Assembly (NCBI GenBank): GCA_964362385.1
Contig: CAYIEH010000015.1
Coordinates: 1 to 14,570 of the forward strand
Length of the DNA stretch: 14,570 bases
DNA from: CAYIEH01 sp964362385
Lineage (GTDB): Bacteria > Patescibacteriota > Minisyncoccia > UBA6257 > UBA9933
Reading direction: 5' to 3'
Part shown: piece after piece, positions 1 through 5,767 of the stretch
Layout: every line of letters begins with the position of its first letter
Numbering within the stretch: the stretch's first letter is position 1
Notes under the pieces: generated by a model
What the model was told of the DNA's origin: nothing
Databases searched by the model: none
Seen by the model: the letters and a program-made list of their open reading frames with translations, nothing else
Position numbers and translations under genes: made by a program

Positions 1-64
1 CCAAAACTAACTAAATTATTTTCCACAAAATTTTCGCGCGATGCGCGGCTCACCAAAATACAAC

Positions 65-85
65 GAGGCGGCATCGTGCCGCCTC
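65..85 (-). terminator. Terminator hairpin after the zinc-ribbon gene
   Basis: A perfect 8-bp stem, GAGGCGGC/GCCGCCTC with a 5-nt loop, lies 9 nt past the stop codon of the minus-strand zinc-ribbon gene. On the minus strand it is followed by GTTGTATTTT, a moderate U-rich tail. It probably ends that transcript. A second small GC palindrome (CGCGC-gat-GCGCG) lies further downstream near 36-48. Confidence 0.6.
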
Positions 86-93
86 TAAAAATT

Positions 94-267
94 TCACAAG
101 GGAATTACTCTTTCTGATTCCAGTTCAACCAGCCCGTTTTCGCCATTAATGTATTTCCTTTGACAGAAAACGCATTGATACACTTTCTTGCTGCTTTTCT
201 CTTTCGAACTTCTTTCCTGCAAAATCGCTTCGTCGCACGGTTCATTCGGACAAGTTAATATCTCCAT
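94..267 (-). CDS. Small zinc-ribbon protein, 57 aa, unknown function
   Basis: This minus-strand ORF begins at ATG 267 with a strong Shine-Dalgarno site (AAGGAGGG, 6 nt before the ATG) and ends at TGA. The protein has two Cys pairs, CPNEPC at residues 6-11 and CVFC at residues 32-35, separated by a charged linker rich in Lys, Ser and Glu. This is the layout of a single small zinc ribbon. There is no signal peptide or membrane segment, so it is probably cytoplasmic. I do not recognise the family; zinc binding is inferred from Cys spacing only. It sits behind a transcription attenuator with a Leu-rich leader peptide and is the only gene in that unit, so its expression should track translation of the leader. 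A role in RNA, ribosome or transcription-factor binding would be typical of such ribbons, but nothing here proves it. Confidence 0.8.
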   Translation of the reverse strand: MEILTCPNEPCDEAILQERSSKEKSSKKVYQCVFCQRKYINGENGLVELESERVIPL

Positions 268-294
268 TAATATCCCTCCTTTTTATTGGTTTTT

Positions 295-325
295 AAAATA
301 ACAAAATCCCGGTTTTCGCCGGGAT
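295..325 (-). terminator. Intrinsic terminator inside the leader (3:4 hairpin of the attenuator)
   Basis: On the minus strand, ATCCCGG (325-319) pairs with CCGGGAT (312-306) around the loop CGAAAA. It is followed directly by the U-rich tail UUUUGUUAUUUU (306-295). It stands between the leader peptide and the Shine-Dalgarno site of the zinc-ribbon gene, so it ends transcription before that gene unless its 5' arm is held by the antiterminator. Confidence 0.8.
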
Positions 326-441
326 GTAGATTCTCTTTTTATTTAATTAATGTTTAAAATTTGCCCGACGAAAACCGCTTCTTTCTAAGAAGTAGCAACA
401 ATCCTAACAGGTTCAAGACTGCTGTCGGGTTATTAAACATT
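310..441 (-). promoter_or_regulatory. Leader-peptide attenuator with alternative pairings
   Basis: Three pairings compete in the minus-strand leader. 1:2 is CCCGAC (429-424) with GUCGGG (369-364). 2:3 is a 14-bp antiterminator, CGGUUUUCGUCGGG (377-364) with CCCGGCGAAAACCG (323-310), complete with one U-G pair. 3:4 is the terminator stem (325-319/312-306). Region 2 lies 10 nt after the last codon of a Leu run. A ribosome stalled on Leu codons would block 1:2 and allow 2:3, giving read-through. A ribosome reaching the stop (356-354) would cover region 2 and allow termination. Two more hairpins, CUUCUU-AGA-AAGAAG (392-378) and CCU-GUU-AGG (411-403), lie inside the Leu coding region. The pairings are seen directly; the regulation is inferred from the leu/trp attenuator model. 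Confidence 0.75.
354..440 (-). CDS. Leucine-rich leader peptide, 28 aa
   Basis: The ORF runs from ATG 440-438 to TAA 356-354. The peptide has a short polar start, then AVLNLLGLLLLL (residues 7-18, eight Leu encoded by TTG, CTG, TTA, CTA and CTT), then a basic end, RKKRFSSGKF. The ATG lies 7 nt after a promoter -10 box, so the mRNA is predicted to be leaderless. The run of Leu codons sits exactly where a stalled ribosome would separate attenuator regions 1 and 2. It resembles in plan the leuL leader peptide of enteric bacteria (GLLLL), but there is no leucine operon here. It could instead respond to general translation inhibition, as erm or cat leaders do, or be a small membrane peptide. The ORF and the pairings are clear; the function is inferred. 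Confidence 0.7.
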   Translation of the reverse strand: MFNNPTAVLNLLGLLLLLRKKRFSSGKF

Positions 442-447
442 GATTAA

Positions 448-476
448 ATAATAGCGGGGATATTTAAAATTGTCAA
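448..476 (-). promoter_or_regulatory. Consensus promoter for the leader peptide and zinc-ribbon unit
   Basis: On the minus strand, TTGACA (476-471), a 17-nt spacer, then TATTAT (453-448). The predicted start is at about 441-440, at the ATG of the leader peptide. Its -35 box is part of the palindrome 469-506 that reaches into the divergent gene's start codon. Confidence 0.8.
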
Positions 477-506
477 ATTTATCGCAATATGCGAAAATTT
501 GACAAT
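469..506. promoter_or_regulatory. 16-bp inverted repeat spanning -35 box and divergent start codon
   Basis: ATTGTCAAATTT (469-480) is perfectly complementary to AAATTTGACAAT (495-506). After one bulged A an inner TCGC/GCGA stem closes a 5-nt loop, AATAT. The dyad contains the -35 TTGACA of the minus-strand unit and the first two bases of the plus-strand ATG at 505. As DNA it could be an operator coordinating both genes; as RNA it would hide the start of the CobO-like gene. Both roles are inferred. Confidence 0.6.
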
Positions 507-1074
507 GATTTTAGTGTTTACCGGAAACGGCAAAGGTAAAACAACCGCGGCTCTGGGCCAGGCAATTCGGGCGCTTGGGCAAAATAAAAAAGTTTTAATG
601 ATCCAATTTATCAAAGGACCGTGGATTTCCGGAGAAGATAAGTTTTTTAAGCAAATTGCCCGATTAGGCGAGCGAATGGCTATTGTAAAAGCCGGCAGAG
701 GATTTGTCGGAATTTTGGACGATAAACTGCCTTTGAAAGAACATAAAAAATCAGCGCGAAAAGGTTTGGAGTTGGCAAAAAAAGCGATTAATCCGCCGGC
801 TGGCGGGAGAAAATACGATTTGATTATTTTGGACGAAATCAATAACGCCGTTGATTTGAAATTGATCAAAGCCGCCGACGTTTTGAAAATTTTAAAACCC
901 ATCTGCGTTAATCAGCGTAAAAATCAGCGTCAATCCGCGTTGGATGTAATCCTGACCGGCCGCAATGCGCCAAAAAGTTTTATAAAAATAGCGGACATTG
1001 TCACCGAGATGAAAGAAATAAAACATCATTTTAATAAAAACAAGCGGTCAATGAAAAAGGGAATGGAATATTAG
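505..1074 (+). CDS. CobO/BtuR-like P-loop ATP:corrinoid adenosyltransferase family protein
   Basis: The family moves the adenosyl group of ATP to cob(I)alamin or its precursors in the cytoplasm. The Walker A motif GNGKGKTT is at residues 7-14, after FTG, as in CobO/CobA/BtuR. IQFIKG follows at about 33, then the acidic DLIILDEIN segment (Walker B-like), ILTGRNAP, and a C-terminal KHHF...KKGMEY resembling the family's KHPY...ARKGIEY end. Length is 189 aa, normal for the family. I chose ATG 505 over the in-frame TTG 499; no Shine-Dalgarno site is visible, and the ATG lies in the arm of a strong hairpin. No other cobalamin gene or B12 riboswitch is in view, so it may salvage corrinoids or have a related ATPase role. 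The stop codon is inside a palindromic repeat (1072-1129). Confidence 0.8.
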   Translation: MILVFTGNGKGKTTAALGQAIRALGQNKKVLMIQFIKGPWISGEDKFFKQIARLGERMAIVKAGRGFVGILDDKLPLKEHKKSARKGLELAKKAINPPAGGRKYDLIILDEINNAVDLKLIKAADVLKILKPICVNQRKNQRQSALDVILTGRNAPKSFIKIADIVTEMKEIKHHFNKNKRSMKKGMEY

Positions 1075-1129
1075 TCCCGCGCCTTAGGCGCGGATTTGAC
1101 CATGTAGTGATTCCGCCACGGCGGGACTA
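1072..1129. repeat. Composite palindromic repeat overlapping a stop codon
   Basis: Outer arms TAGTCCCGC (1072-1080) and GCGGGACTA (1121-1129) are perfect inverted repeats. Inside are two smaller hairpins: CCGCGCC-TTA-GGCGCGG (1077-1093) and CCGCC-AC-GGCGG (1113-1124). The first TAG is the stop codon of the CobO-like gene. The CCTTAGG and CCGCC/GGCGG units recur in tatD (11752-11784), and CCGCCACGGCG recurs in the hairpin at 5977-5996. It could serve as a terminator, though no U-tract follows. Confidence 0.7.
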
Positions 1130-1137
1130 TTACGGGG

Positions 1138-1166
1138 TTGACGAAATTTATAGTATAAGCTATTCT
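1138..1166 (+). promoter_or_regulatory. Promoter for the 81-aa gene
   Basis: TTGACG (1138-1143), 17-nt spacer, TATTCT (1161-1166). It lies just after the palindromic repeat and about 55 nt before the ATG at 1221. Confidence 0.6.
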
Positions 1167-1220
1167 ATTAAATAGTCATTTAAATAATTATCATAAACCA
1201 ACAATAAAAGAGGAGGGAAT

Positions 1221-1466
1221 ATGGGCAAAGGACTTGGCAAAAACCAGCGGCTGAAAAACAGAACAAAACAAAAAACAATCGAGAGTCTTTTGAAGCAGTT
1301 TAAATTTTCCGGAAGAATCCCCGATTTTATAAATGCCGTTTGCGAACAAGTGGTCCCAATCAACGGCCGAATCCCGATACCAAACGGATTATTAAAAACT
1401 TACAATGTGGCTTCTCCGCTAATGGCTGAAGTAAAAGACGGGCATTTAATCGGCATAACCCAGTGA
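1221..1466 (+). CDS. Unrecognised 81-aa protein
   Basis: ATG 1221 follows a strong Shine-Dalgarno site (GAGGAGGGA) by a few bases and the gene has its own promoter and terminator, so it is a real monocistronic gene. The N-terminus is basic (MGKGLGKNQRLKNRTKQK), suggesting nucleic-acid contact. The middle (residues 20-45) looks helical with one Cys (AVCEQ). The end is a mixed segment with NGRIPIPNGLL and a C-terminal GHLIGITQ. There are no membrane segments, no signal peptide and no Cys pairs. I do not recognise the family. Codon use matches its neighbours. It is probably a lineage-specific cytoplasmic protein. Confidence 0.7.
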   Translation: MGKGLGKNQRLKNRTKQKTIESLLKQFKFSGRIPDFINAVCEQVVPINGRIPIPNGLLKTYNVASPLMAEVKDGHLIGITQ

Positions 1467-1494
1467 TACTCCAAATCTCATTATTAAAAAATCT

Positions 1495-1527
1495 TGGCGC
1501 CCCTGCGGGTGCCATCTTTATTTTTAA
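1495..1527 (+). terminator. Terminator of the 81-aa gene
   Basis: TGGCGCCC (1495-1502) pairs with GGGTGCCA (1507-1514), one G-U pair, around the loop CTGC, and is followed by TCTTTATTTTTA. It starts 28 nt after the stop codon of the 81-aa gene and separates it from comEC. Confidence 0.8.
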
Positions 1528-1531
1528 GCCT

Positions 1532-1543
1532 TATAATATATGA
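1532..1543 (+). promoter_or_regulatory. -10 box of a leaderless comEC promoter
   Basis: TATAAT (1532-1537) ends 6 nt before the comEC ATG (1544), so transcription should start at or next to the start codon. No good -35 box is visible 17 nt upstream, where the terminator hairpin ends, and there is no Shine-Dalgarno site. Confidence 0.6.
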
Positions 1544-2989
1544 ATGCGCGTTTACGATGTTTCTTTTTATCTTATTTTATTTTTTCTCATAGGGATTTTT
1601 CTCGCCGGTTCTAGATTAAGTTTTTTAATCATTATTGCGGCCGCCGTCTTAATAGCGGCTTTGTTTTTATTCGTCCATTATTTAAATCCCGAAACCGGCA
1701 AAAGAATTTTCTGGCTTTCGCTGTTGTCTTTATTTATTATTGCCGGCGCTTTTTATTATTTCGCCCGTGAAATTTATCAAATCAAAAATACCCGCATTGT
1801 TTTTGAGAAAAAAATAGATTTTAGCGGCTTGGTCTTGAAAAATTACGGCCAAGGCGAAGGGCAAAAACTGATTATTGAGCTTAAAAAGCCCTATTCGGGG
1901 AAAATTTTATTATCGCTTAAATCCTATCCCGCGCTTCATTACGGCGATTTGATAAAATTTAACGGCATTATCAAAAAAGTTGACGAAGAATCCGCGGATT
2001 ACTTGGCCAAAGAAAACGTTTACGGAACAACCAATTTCCCGAAAATAGAATCTGTTTCGGAAAATAACGGCTCGCCGATAAAACAATTTTTGCTTTCAAT
2101 TAAAAATAAATTCATCGCTGTTTTTCAAAAAGTCCTGTCTTTTGAAAAATCGTCTTTCTTGGCGGGAATCACCTTGGGTGAACGCTCGGAATTTTCAAAA
2201 GAGTTTAAACAGCAGATGTCTCAAAGCGGTACCACTCACTTGGTGGCTCTTTCCGGATACAACATCACTATTTTAGTCTGGGTGGTGGCAAATATTTTCA
2301 GCGCTTTTTTAAGCAGAAGATTGTCGTTTTATTTAACAATAGCCGCGATTATCGCTTTTGTTTTAATGACCGGCGCCGAGCCGTCGGTCGTCAGAGCCGC
2401 GATGATGGGCGGAATTTTATTGATGGCCGGCCAGGTCGGCCGGCTTTATAGTTTCAGAAACGCAATGGCAGTGGCGGCTTTTTTGATGGTTTTGGAAAAT
2501 CCGAAGGTTTTAAGATTTGATGTCGGTTTCCAATTGTCTTTTATGGCTCTTATCGGAATCGTCTATCTTCTTCCGGCAATCAAAGATTATTTCAAAGTCA
2601 GAGAGAAATCGGATGTTTTTTCTTTAAAAGAAAATTTTTTAACGACTCTTTCCGCCCAGCTCGCCGTGGCCCCGATTTTGATTTCTTCTTTCGGAAATTT
2701 TTCCCTTTTGTCTCTTTTGTCAAATGTTTTGATTTTAAGCGTGATTCCCCTGACAATGGGACTGGGGTTTATTTTGGGTATTTTGGGATTTTTTTCTTAT
2801 TATCTTTCCCTGATTTTCGGCTGGTTTGTAAATCTTTTTCTTTCTTACGAAATCTTCGTCATAAAATTCGTCGGCAGTCTCAATCTCCTGCAAATCCGCA
2901 GTTTTAACATTCCGCTAGCAGTCATTTACTACTTATTTTTGATATTCTTTATCATATACGTTAAACGTTCCAAGCGATTTAAGCCGTAA
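1544..2989 (+). CDS. comEC: ComEC/Rec2 DNA-uptake channel, N-terminal and competence domains only
   Basis: ComEC forms the inner-membrane channel that moves transforming single-stranded DNA into the cell. The 481-aa protein starts with three hydrophobic helices (about residues 5-75), then a soluble stretch of about 130 residues matching the DUF4131/OB-fold region (EKKIDFSGLVL..., GDLIKFNGII). The competence domain follows, with its signature SGTTHLVALSGYNI at about 228-241 and many membrane helices to the end. The usual C-terminal metallo-beta-lactamase domain is missing and is encoded by the next gene, 4 nt downstream. Full ComEC proteins are about 700-800 aa, and the two proteins together make 764. 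Transcription is predicted to start at the ATG (TATAAT 6 nt upstream). No frameshift remnant is seen, so the split looks stable. Confidence 0.9.
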   Translation: MRVYDVSFYLILFFLIGIFLAGSRLSFLIIIAAAVLIAALFLFVHYLNPETGKRIFWLSLLSLFIIAGAFYYFAREIYQIKNTRIVFEKKIDFSGLVLKNYGQGEGQKLIIELKKPYSGKILLSLKSYPALHYGDLIKFNGIIKKVDEESADYLAKENVYGTTNFPKIESVSENNGSPIKQFLLSIKNKFIAVFQKVLSFEKSSFLAGITLGERSEFSKEFKQQMSQSGTTHLVALSGYNITILVWVVANIFSAFLSRRLSFYLTIAAIIAFVLMTGAEPSVVRAAMMGGILLMAGQVGRLYSFRNAMAVAAFLMVLENPKVLRFDVGFQLSFMALIGIVYLLPAIKDYFKVREKSDVFSLKENFLTTLSAQLAVAPILISSFGNFSLLSLLSNVLILSVIPLTMGLGFILGILGFFSYYLSLIFGWFVNLFLSYEIFVIKFVGSLNLLQIRSFNIPLAVIYYLFLIFFIIYVKRSKRFKP

Positions 2990-2993
2990 AAAT

Positions 2994-3845
2994 ATGAAAT
3001 TATCAAACCGAATCATTCTGTTGCTGATTTTTCTGATTATTTTTGACGGCGTTGTCTGGGCTGAAATTATTTTTAACAAGCCGAATAAAAATCCGGAGCT
3101 TTATTTTTTAAATGTCGGCCAAGGCGACAGCGAATTAGTTGTTCTGCCCGGCAACATAAAGGTTTTAATTGACGGCGGGCCCGATAATAAAGTCCTTGGT
3201 GAATTATCCTCAATTTTTCCGCCGTTTGACCGCTATGTGGATTTAATTATCCTTTCTCATCCTCAACTTGACCATTTTGGAGGGCTGATTGAAATTCTAA
3301 AAAGATATGGGGTCGGCGCGCTTATTTGGAGCGGGATAGAAAACAATACCGCGAGTTTCAAAGAATTTAAAAAAACCGTTGAAAACAATAATGTTCCGGA
3401 AATTATTTTGGCTGAAAACGACCGCATAAAATATCAAGGCAATGATTTTGAAATTTTGTTCCCGCCGAAAAATTTGCCTCCGACGAAAAAACTGAATGAT
3501 GTCGCCTTAGTGATTAAATTTACGAGCGAAAACAAAAGCGCTTTATTTGCCGCGGACATCGGCAAAAACATAGAAAAGGCTCTTATTAAAAAATACGATT
3601 TAAAATCGGATATTTTGAAAATCAGCCATCATGGGTCAAAAAATTCTTCAGCTGAAGAATTTTTAAGAAACGTGTCTCCGAAAATTTCCGTGATTGAAGT
3701 CGGCAAAAATTCCTACGGCCACCCGACAAAAGAAGTCTTGGCGAAATTATCGGACATCGGCTCAAAAATCTTCAGAACCGACCGAAACGGAACGATAAAA
3801 TTGACTTTTAATGATAACGAGATTAACATTTTTTCACGAAAATAA
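2994..3845 (+). CDS. Secreted or membrane-anchored ComEC-type metallo-beta-lactamase protein
   Basis: This 283-aa protein corresponds to the C-terminal nuclease-like domain of ComEC. Residues 1-25 form a hydrophobic signal or anchor (RIILLLIFLIIFDGVVWA), which would place the domain outside the membrane, as in full ComEC. The fold motifs are YFLNVGQGDSELV (about 37), IDGG, SHPQLDHFGG (His89, Gln91, Asp93, His94), AADIG (Asp188), ISHHGSKNSS (His212/213) and YGHPTKE (His243). ComEC relatives usually have Asp or His where Gln91 is, so one metal-site position is changed. The gene starts 4 nt after comEC stops and ends 1 nt before the methyltransferase ATG, so the three are one operon. DNA-strand degradation during uptake is the inferred role. 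Confidence 0.88.
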   Translation: MKLSNRIILLLIFLIIFDGVVWAEIIFNKPNKNPELYFLNVGQGDSELVVLPGNIKVLIDGGPDNKVLGELSSIFPPFDRYVDLIILSHPQLDHFGGLIEILKRYGVGALIWSGIENNTASFKEFKKTVENNNVPEIILAENDRIKYQGNDFEILFPPKNLPPTKKLNDVALVIKFTSENKSALFAADIGKNIEKALIKKYDLKSDILKISHHGSKNSSAEEFLRNVSPKISVIEVGKNSYGHPTKEVLAKLSDIGSKIFRTDRNGTIKLTFNDNEINIFSRK

Positions 3846-3846
3846 A

Positions 3847-4452
3847 ATGGAAAAAGAAAAATTAGAAACTTTGAATTCTTATAATAAAGGCGCGAAATCT
3901 TTGGCGGAAAAATTTGACAGTATTGGCTCGCGGGCAAACGATATTAAAAAAGCATTCTCTTATTTTAATGACAAGAGAAATTTAAAAGTCGTTGAAATCG
4001 GATGTGGCAACGGCAGAGACGCCAAAGAAATAATAAAATACACAAACGATTATTTAGGAGTGGATTTTTCGGAAAAGCTCATAGAAATTGCAAAACAAAA
4101 TGTTCCCGAAACGAATTTTAAAATCGCCGATATTGAAGAATTTTCATTTCCCGACAATGTGGATATTATTTTTTCGTTCGCTTCACTTTTACATTCAGAT
4201 AAAAATAAAATAAAAATTATTTTTGAAAGAGCGCGTAATGCTTTAAATAAAGGAGGAATTTTTTATATTTCTTTAAAATACGGAGGATACCATAAAGAAA
4301 CAAAAAATAATTCTTTCGGAACCAGAACATATTATTTTTATACCCCTGAACTAATAGCGCGATTGACTGGCGACTTATATGAAGTTATAAATAAGGAATA
4401 TCAAAGTTTAAGAGGGCAAAAGTGGTTTACTATGGTTTTAAGGAAAAATTGA
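3847..4452 (+). CDS. Class I SAM-dependent methyltransferase
   Basis: A 201-aa Rossmann-fold methyltransferase. Motif I is VVEIGCGNGRD (about residues 49-59), followed by YLGVDFSEKLIEIAKQ, an acidic post-II stretch (DIEEF), DIIFSFASLLH, and the strand ALNKGGIFYISLKYGG. The pattern matches the small Methyltransf_25/11-type enzymes that act on unknown small molecules or proteins. I chose ATG 3847, 1 nt after the preceding stop, over an in-frame ATG at 3811 that would overlap the previous gene by 35 nt. Such tight spacing suggests translational coupling to the ComEC-type lactamase gene. The substrate cannot be told from sequence. A link to competence is suggested only by position. Its stop codon lies within the -35 box of the ndk promoter. 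Confidence 0.82.
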   Translation: MEKEKLETLNSYNKGAKSLAEKFDSIGSRANDIKKAFSYFNDKRNLKVVEIGCGNGRDAKEIIKYTNDYLGVDFSEKLIEIAKQNVPETNFKIADIEEFSFPDNVDIIFSFASLLHSDKNKIKIIFERARNALNKGGIFYISLKYGGYHKETKNNSFGTRTYYFYTPELIARLTGDLYEVINKEYQSLRGQKWFTMVLRKN

Positions 4453-4477
4453 AAATTAATTTGTTTAGATTTAAAAT
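4449..4477 (+). promoter_or_regulatory. Leaderless promoter of ndk
   Basis: TTGAAA (4449-4454), exactly 17 nt, TAAAAT (4472-4477), then 7 nt to the ndk ATG. The boxes and spacings are identical to those of the AI-2E gene promoter at 8933-8961. The -35 overlaps the TGA of the methyltransferase gene. Confidence 0.7.
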
Positions 4478-4484
4478 TACAACT

Positions 4485-5078
4485 ATGAAAAACGAAAAAA
4501 CATTGGTAATTATCAAGCCGGACGGCGTGCAAAGATCTCTTATCGGAGAAATTATCAGACGGCTTGAAAGAGTCGGCTTAAAACTCGTTGCCATAAAAAT
4601 GTTCGTCCCTGACAACGAATTTATTGAAAAGCATTACACCGTCAATCCGGAGTGGCGGAGAATAACAGGCGAAAAAACCATTGAAAGTTATAAAAAGAAA
4701 AAATTATCTCCTCCGTCCGGCGATCCTTATGAAATTACCGAGATTACTTTAAACAACCTCAAAAAATTTATGACTTCAAGTCCTGTAATCGCTATGGTTT
4801 GGCAAGGAGCGCACGCGGTAAATATCGTAAGAAAGCTGGTCGGCAACACCGAGCCATTAACTTCTGACGTGGGAACAATACGCGGCGATTTTGTTTTGGA
4901 TTCTTATCAAATGTCCGACGCAGACAAAAGAGCTATAAGAAATTTAATACACGCTTCGGGAACAAAAGAAGACGCGGGAAAAGAAATCGCTTTATGGTTT
5001 CCCGAGGGCACGATAAATTATCGCTTAATACAAGAGCAAATAATTTATGACGTGAATTTAGACGGGATTTTGGAATAA
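4485..5078 (+). CDS. ndk: Nucleoside diphosphate kinase, long form
   Basis: The enzyme transfers the gamma-phosphate of ATP to nucleoside diphosphates through a phospho-histidine. Seen: N-terminal TLVIIKPDGVQRSLIGEII, the active-site segment NLIHASGT with His156, GTIRGDF, and the C-terminal EIALWF. Length is 197 aa against about 140-150 for typical bacterial enzymes. The extra residues are mostly one insertion (about residues 55-90, from WRRITGEKTIESYKK to ITLNNLKKFM) in the region before the Kpn loop, plus a longer tail. Long forms like this are familiar from CPR bacteria and archaea, so it is not a fusion. I chose ATG 4485, preceded by a leaderless promoter; an in-frame ATG at 4422 would overlap the methyltransferase gene and add residues unlike the family. 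Confidence 0.92.
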   Translation: MKNEKTLVIIKPDGVQRSLIGEIIRRLERVGLKLVAIKMFVPDNEFIEKHYTVNPEWRRITGEKTIESYKKKKLSPPSGDPYEITEITLNNLKKFMTSSPVIAMVWQGAHAVNIVRKLVGNTEPLTSDVGTIRGDFVLDSYQMSDADKRAIRNLIHASGTKEDAGKEIALWFPEGTINYRLIQEQIIYDVNLDGILE

Positions 5079-5177
5079 TAAATGGATTAACGGGACAACT
5101 ATTGTTTTTATATTGGGTTTGTGTTAATTTAAAAATAGTTCTAGTAAAATATTTTTTAAGAAAGTCGTTATTTAGTG

Positions 5178-5253
5178 TTTCAGTTTCGCAAAAAGGAGGT
5201 GAAAAAATAAAAGCGAAGCTGAAATGAGAGGGGGGAAGAGAAATTTTCTCTTC
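5178..5253 (+). promoter_or_regulatory. Structured leader of the secreted-protein gene
   Basis: A 12-bp stem, TTTCAGTTTCGC (5178-5189) with GCGAAGCTGAAA (5213-5224), one G-U pair, holds a 23-nt loop carrying a perfect Shine-Dalgarno sequence, AAGGAGGTG, with no gene start at normal distance. A second hairpin, GAAGAG...CTCTTC (5235-5253), follows. The true Shine-Dalgarno (AAAGGAGG, 5273-5280) lies downstream of both. The remaining bases from 5079 to 5177 are AT-rich with no clear gene. The leader may tune translation, bind ribosomes as a standby site, or stabilise the mRNA; this is inference. Confidence 0.5.
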
Positions 5254-5283
5254 TGTTTATTAACACCCAAAAAGGAGGCACCG

Positions 5284-5640
5284 GTGAAAAAATTTCTGAG
5301 CTTCTTGCTTGTTTTCGCAATTCTTTCCGTCTTCGTCGCCGTGGCGTTTACAGCAGAGCATTCGCCGCCACAGCAGGCGACACAGGCAGCAGTTGTCTTG
5401 AGCGACATGGAAACAACTCCTTGGATCGCCGCGGGTACAGCACCGAGTGCGACTCAGGGCAAAGAAGAACTTCTTTTAATGGCGATAGTTGGCGGACAAG
5501 ACACATCTCCACCTACTATGACAGTTTCGGTTGAAACCTTTTATGGCAGTATAAATATAGCGGAATTAAGTCATGGGCCAGCGAAAGCGAAGTTCGCAAC
5601 AGTCTATAACCTAAGGGCTGAGACAATAGTAAACTGCTGA
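5284..5640 (+). CDS. Small secreted protein with signal peptide, unknown function
   Basis: A 118-aa protein starting at GTG 5284, chosen because AAAGGAGG sits 3-10 nt before it and because the N-terminus is then a classic signal peptide: KK, a hydrophobic core (FLSFLLVFAILSVFVAVAF) and a probable cut after AFTA, before EHS. An in-frame ATG at 5224 has no Shine-Dalgarno site and would spoil the signal. The mature part (about 95 aa) is rich in Ala, Thr, Ser and Val, with likely beta strands (PPTMTVSVETFYGSINIAEL) and a C-terminal Cys. There is no anchor, lipobox or sortase motif. Base composition is more GC-rich than neighbouring genes. I do not recognise the family. It may be an exported surface or interaction protein of an episymbiont; that is a guess from export alone. 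Confidence 0.72.
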   Translation: MKKFLSFLLVFAILSVFVAVAFTAEHSPPQQATQAAVVLSDMETTPWIAAGTAPSATQGKEELLLMAIVGGQDTSPPTMTVSVETFYGSINIAELSHGPAKAKFATVYNLRAETIVNC

Positions 5641-5732
5641 CGGCGGACAATGACAGCTATTCGTGTAAATAGCTTCTCCATTGACGACTTTCTCTAACGG
5701 CAACGGCCACAAAAATTTTTCTTATGGAACGC

Positions 5733-5767
5733 AACAGGGGGCTTCAAGCTCCCTGTTAATTATTTTA
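5733..5767 (+). terminator. Terminator of the secreted-protein gene
   Basis: AACAGGGGGCT and AGCTCCCTGTT form an 11-bp stem (one G-U pair) around TCA, followed by AATTATTTTA. The bases between the stop codon (5640) and this hairpin hold only one more small hairpin, AGCTATT/AATAGCT (5655-5674), and no gene. Confidence 0.75.

Noticed and set aside
363..430. A riboswitch or known ncRNA on the plus strand upstream of the CobO-like gene, such as a cobalamin riboswitch
   Set aside because: No B12 box is seen, and the minus-strand reading explains promoter, ORF, alternative pairings and terminator together.
444..902. Open reading frame of 152 codons on the minus strand opposite the CobO-like gene
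   Set aside because: It is the antisense shadow of a gene with clear Walker motifs, and has no Shine-Dalgarno site or recognisable domain.
2987..2994. Frameshift breaking a single comEC gene in two
   Set aside because: The second gene begins with its own hydrophobic signal or anchor and a proper ATG, and the first ends after a complete membrane domain, so a true split is more likely than an error.
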